Assembly: GCA_002429085.1 (NCBI GenBank)
Contig: DIYR01000120.1
Location: 1-15,781 of the forward strand
Source: Flavobacteriales bacterium UBA6049
Lineage (GTDB): Bacteria > Bacteroidota > Bacteroidia > Flavobacteriales_G > Salibacteraceae
Reading direction: 5' to 3'
DNA length: 15,781 nucleotides
In this document: piece by piece, positions 14,753 through 15,781 of the stretch
How positions within the stretch are numbered: the first letter of the stretch is position 1
Layout: every line of letters starts with the position of its first letter
Made by a program: the position numbers and the translations under genes
The notes under the pieces: generated by a model
Told to the model about the DNA's origin: nothing
Seen by the model: only the letters and a program-made list of their open reading frames with translations
Databases searched by the model: none

Positions 14753-15781
14753 TTATTTCATTTCCTCTGCTCGTTTGGCTCTTTGCATAGGGTTCTCTGT
14801 TGGAACCATGGAACCTCCTCTACGTGTTCTATTTTGTTGCTCATACAACTCAAACCTACTCGGTTGAATTCTTTGAGGCCAGTAATGGTTACTCCGATCT
14901 ACATCTGCCGTTTCTAGGTAAGGATCTAGTACTACCCGAACTACCTCTTTGTCAAAGGCAAACACTTTATGAACCACTGTATCTCCTCTCTTCCAAATTT
15001 CCGCAGGAATATTCATGTATTCCTTAGAACCATCAGTAAACTCAAATTCAACAATAACAGGCATTACTAAGCCTCCAATCAGTTCAAATTCTAACTCATA
15101 GAATTGTTTTCCGCTTTCAACCAATGCTTTTTGAGTATCTGTTAACCCTTCTCTAAACTGTACATACTTCTCTCTATCAATTGCATCAACTGCATACGGA
15201 TCGTAACTATTGTAGAAATCGTTTGTTTCAGGAATTTTCTCTGTAATGGTTTGTTCTATACGTTCTGCGTTACGCATAGCGTTAATGTGTTTTGTATCCT
15301 CCGTTTCTCGTTCTTTATTAAATGGTTTTTCTACATCAGGATTCTGACTACTTATTTGATACCACTTTACATCATTTAACGCAATATCCACATGATCGTT
15401 TGTATAGAACCAACCTCTCCAAAACCAATCTAGGTCTGTAGCAGAAGCGTCTTCTATTGTTCTGAATAAATCTGCTGGTGTTGGATGTTTAAAGGCCCAA
15501 CGTCTGCTGTATTCTTTAAACGCATAGTCAAATAACTCTGGCCCTAAAACGGTTTCACGTAATATGTTTAGTGCTGTATTGGGCTTGGCATAGGCGTTTG
15601 AACCAAACTGTAAAATACTTTCTGAATTGGTCATAATTGGTGAAATACCAGATTTATCACCTTTCATATAGTCGGTAATCTTGTATGCTGGACCACTACG
15701 AGATGGATAATCCCTACTCCACTCCTGCTCTGTTAAATACTGCACATAACAATTCAACCCTTCATCCATCCAAGTCCACTG
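14753..15781 (-). CDS. M1-family zinc aminopeptidase, C-terminal part (cut by window edge)
   Basis: The frame is open to the right edge, so 342 C-terminal residues of a longer protein are seen; the true start lies outside. The visible part begins QWTWMDEGLN, where the glutamate of DEGLN is the third zinc ligand of M1 (gluzincin) peptidases. The HExxH motif would lie about 20 residues upstream, beyond the window. NAYAKPNTALNILRETVLG further on has the Tyr position that stabilises the transition state in this family, and FWRGWFYTNDHVDIAL closes the catalytic domain. The remainder is a C-terminal domain of strands (for example ELEFELIGGLVMPVIVEFEF) with a basic, Arg-rich end. The enzyme removes N-terminal residues from peptides and is probably exported, though the signal sequence is not visible. 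It is convergent with the binding-protein-like gene, with a shared terminator. Confidence 0.85.
   Translation of the reverse strand, partial: QWTWMDEGLNCYVQYLTEQEWSRDYPSRSGPAYKITDYMKGDKSGISPIMTNSESILQFGSNAYAKPNTALNILRETVLGPELFDYAFKEYSRRWAFKHPTPADLFRTIEDASATDLDWFWRGWFYTNDHVDIALNDVKWYQISSQNPDVEKPFNKERETEDTKHINAMRNAERIEQTITEKIPETNDFYNSYDPYAVDAIDREKYVQFREGLTDTQKALVESGKQFYELEFELIGGLVMPVIVEFEFTDGSKEYMNIPAEIWKRGDTVVHKVFAFDKEVVRVVLDPYLETADVDRSNHYWPQRIQPSRFELYEQQNRTRRGGSMVPTENPMQRAKRAEEMK

Noticed and set aside
1..15781. CRISPR array, insertion sequence, prophage or defence island
   Set aside because: No regularly spaced repeats, transposase, integrase, phage or nuclease-helicase genes are present; gene content is housekeeping and envelope-related.

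Overview
This is an ordinary chromosomal stretch of a low-GC member of the Bacteroidota, most likely the class Flavobacteriia. The main signs are a secreted protein ending in a type IX secretion (T9SS) sorting domain, Bacteroidota-type promoters (a TTG-like -33 box and a TAnnTTTG -7 box) at several starts, and A-rich start regions that mostly lack Shine-Dalgarno sequences. A class II ribonucleotide reductase is present. I cannot name the genus.

Layout: the left edge holds the first 21 nt of a minus-strand tRNA gene and its promoter. A divergent plus-strand run follows: a PAP2 phosphatase, a START-like protein, an LptF/LptG-family permease, two overlapping GT-B glycosyltransferases and an LPP20-like lipoprotein, ending at a strong terminator (5770-5800). 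The permease and glycosyltransferases form one translationally coupled unit (26-nt and 4-nt overlaps), which suggests envelope glycan or glycolipid work. The lipoprotein has its own sigma-54-like promoter.

A 427-bp non-coding stretch with several palindromes leads into nrdJ (B12-dependent ribonucleotide reductase). A hairpin at 8754-8788 separates nrdJ from a convergent minus-strand gene for a large secreted protein: a seven-bladed calcium-binding propeller, a fibronectin-like domain, two SusE-like Ig-type repeats and a T9SS tail. Its promoter region is shared, back to back, with a plus-strand membrane M48 metallopeptidase carrying an unrecognised helical C-terminal half. A region with two TGTCTA inverted repeats precedes an orphan substrate-binding-protein-like gene without a signal peptide. 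A perfect palindromic terminator then separates this from a minus-strand M1 aminopeptidase cut by the right edge.

There is no CRISPR array, insertion sequence, phage gene or recognisable defence system. The points most worth following up are regulatory: the sigma-54-like promoter, a canonical Shine-Dalgarno in a phylum that rarely uses one, two sets of inverted repeats at promoters, and the structured nrdJ leader. The orphan cytoplasmic binding protein is the most intriguing protein.
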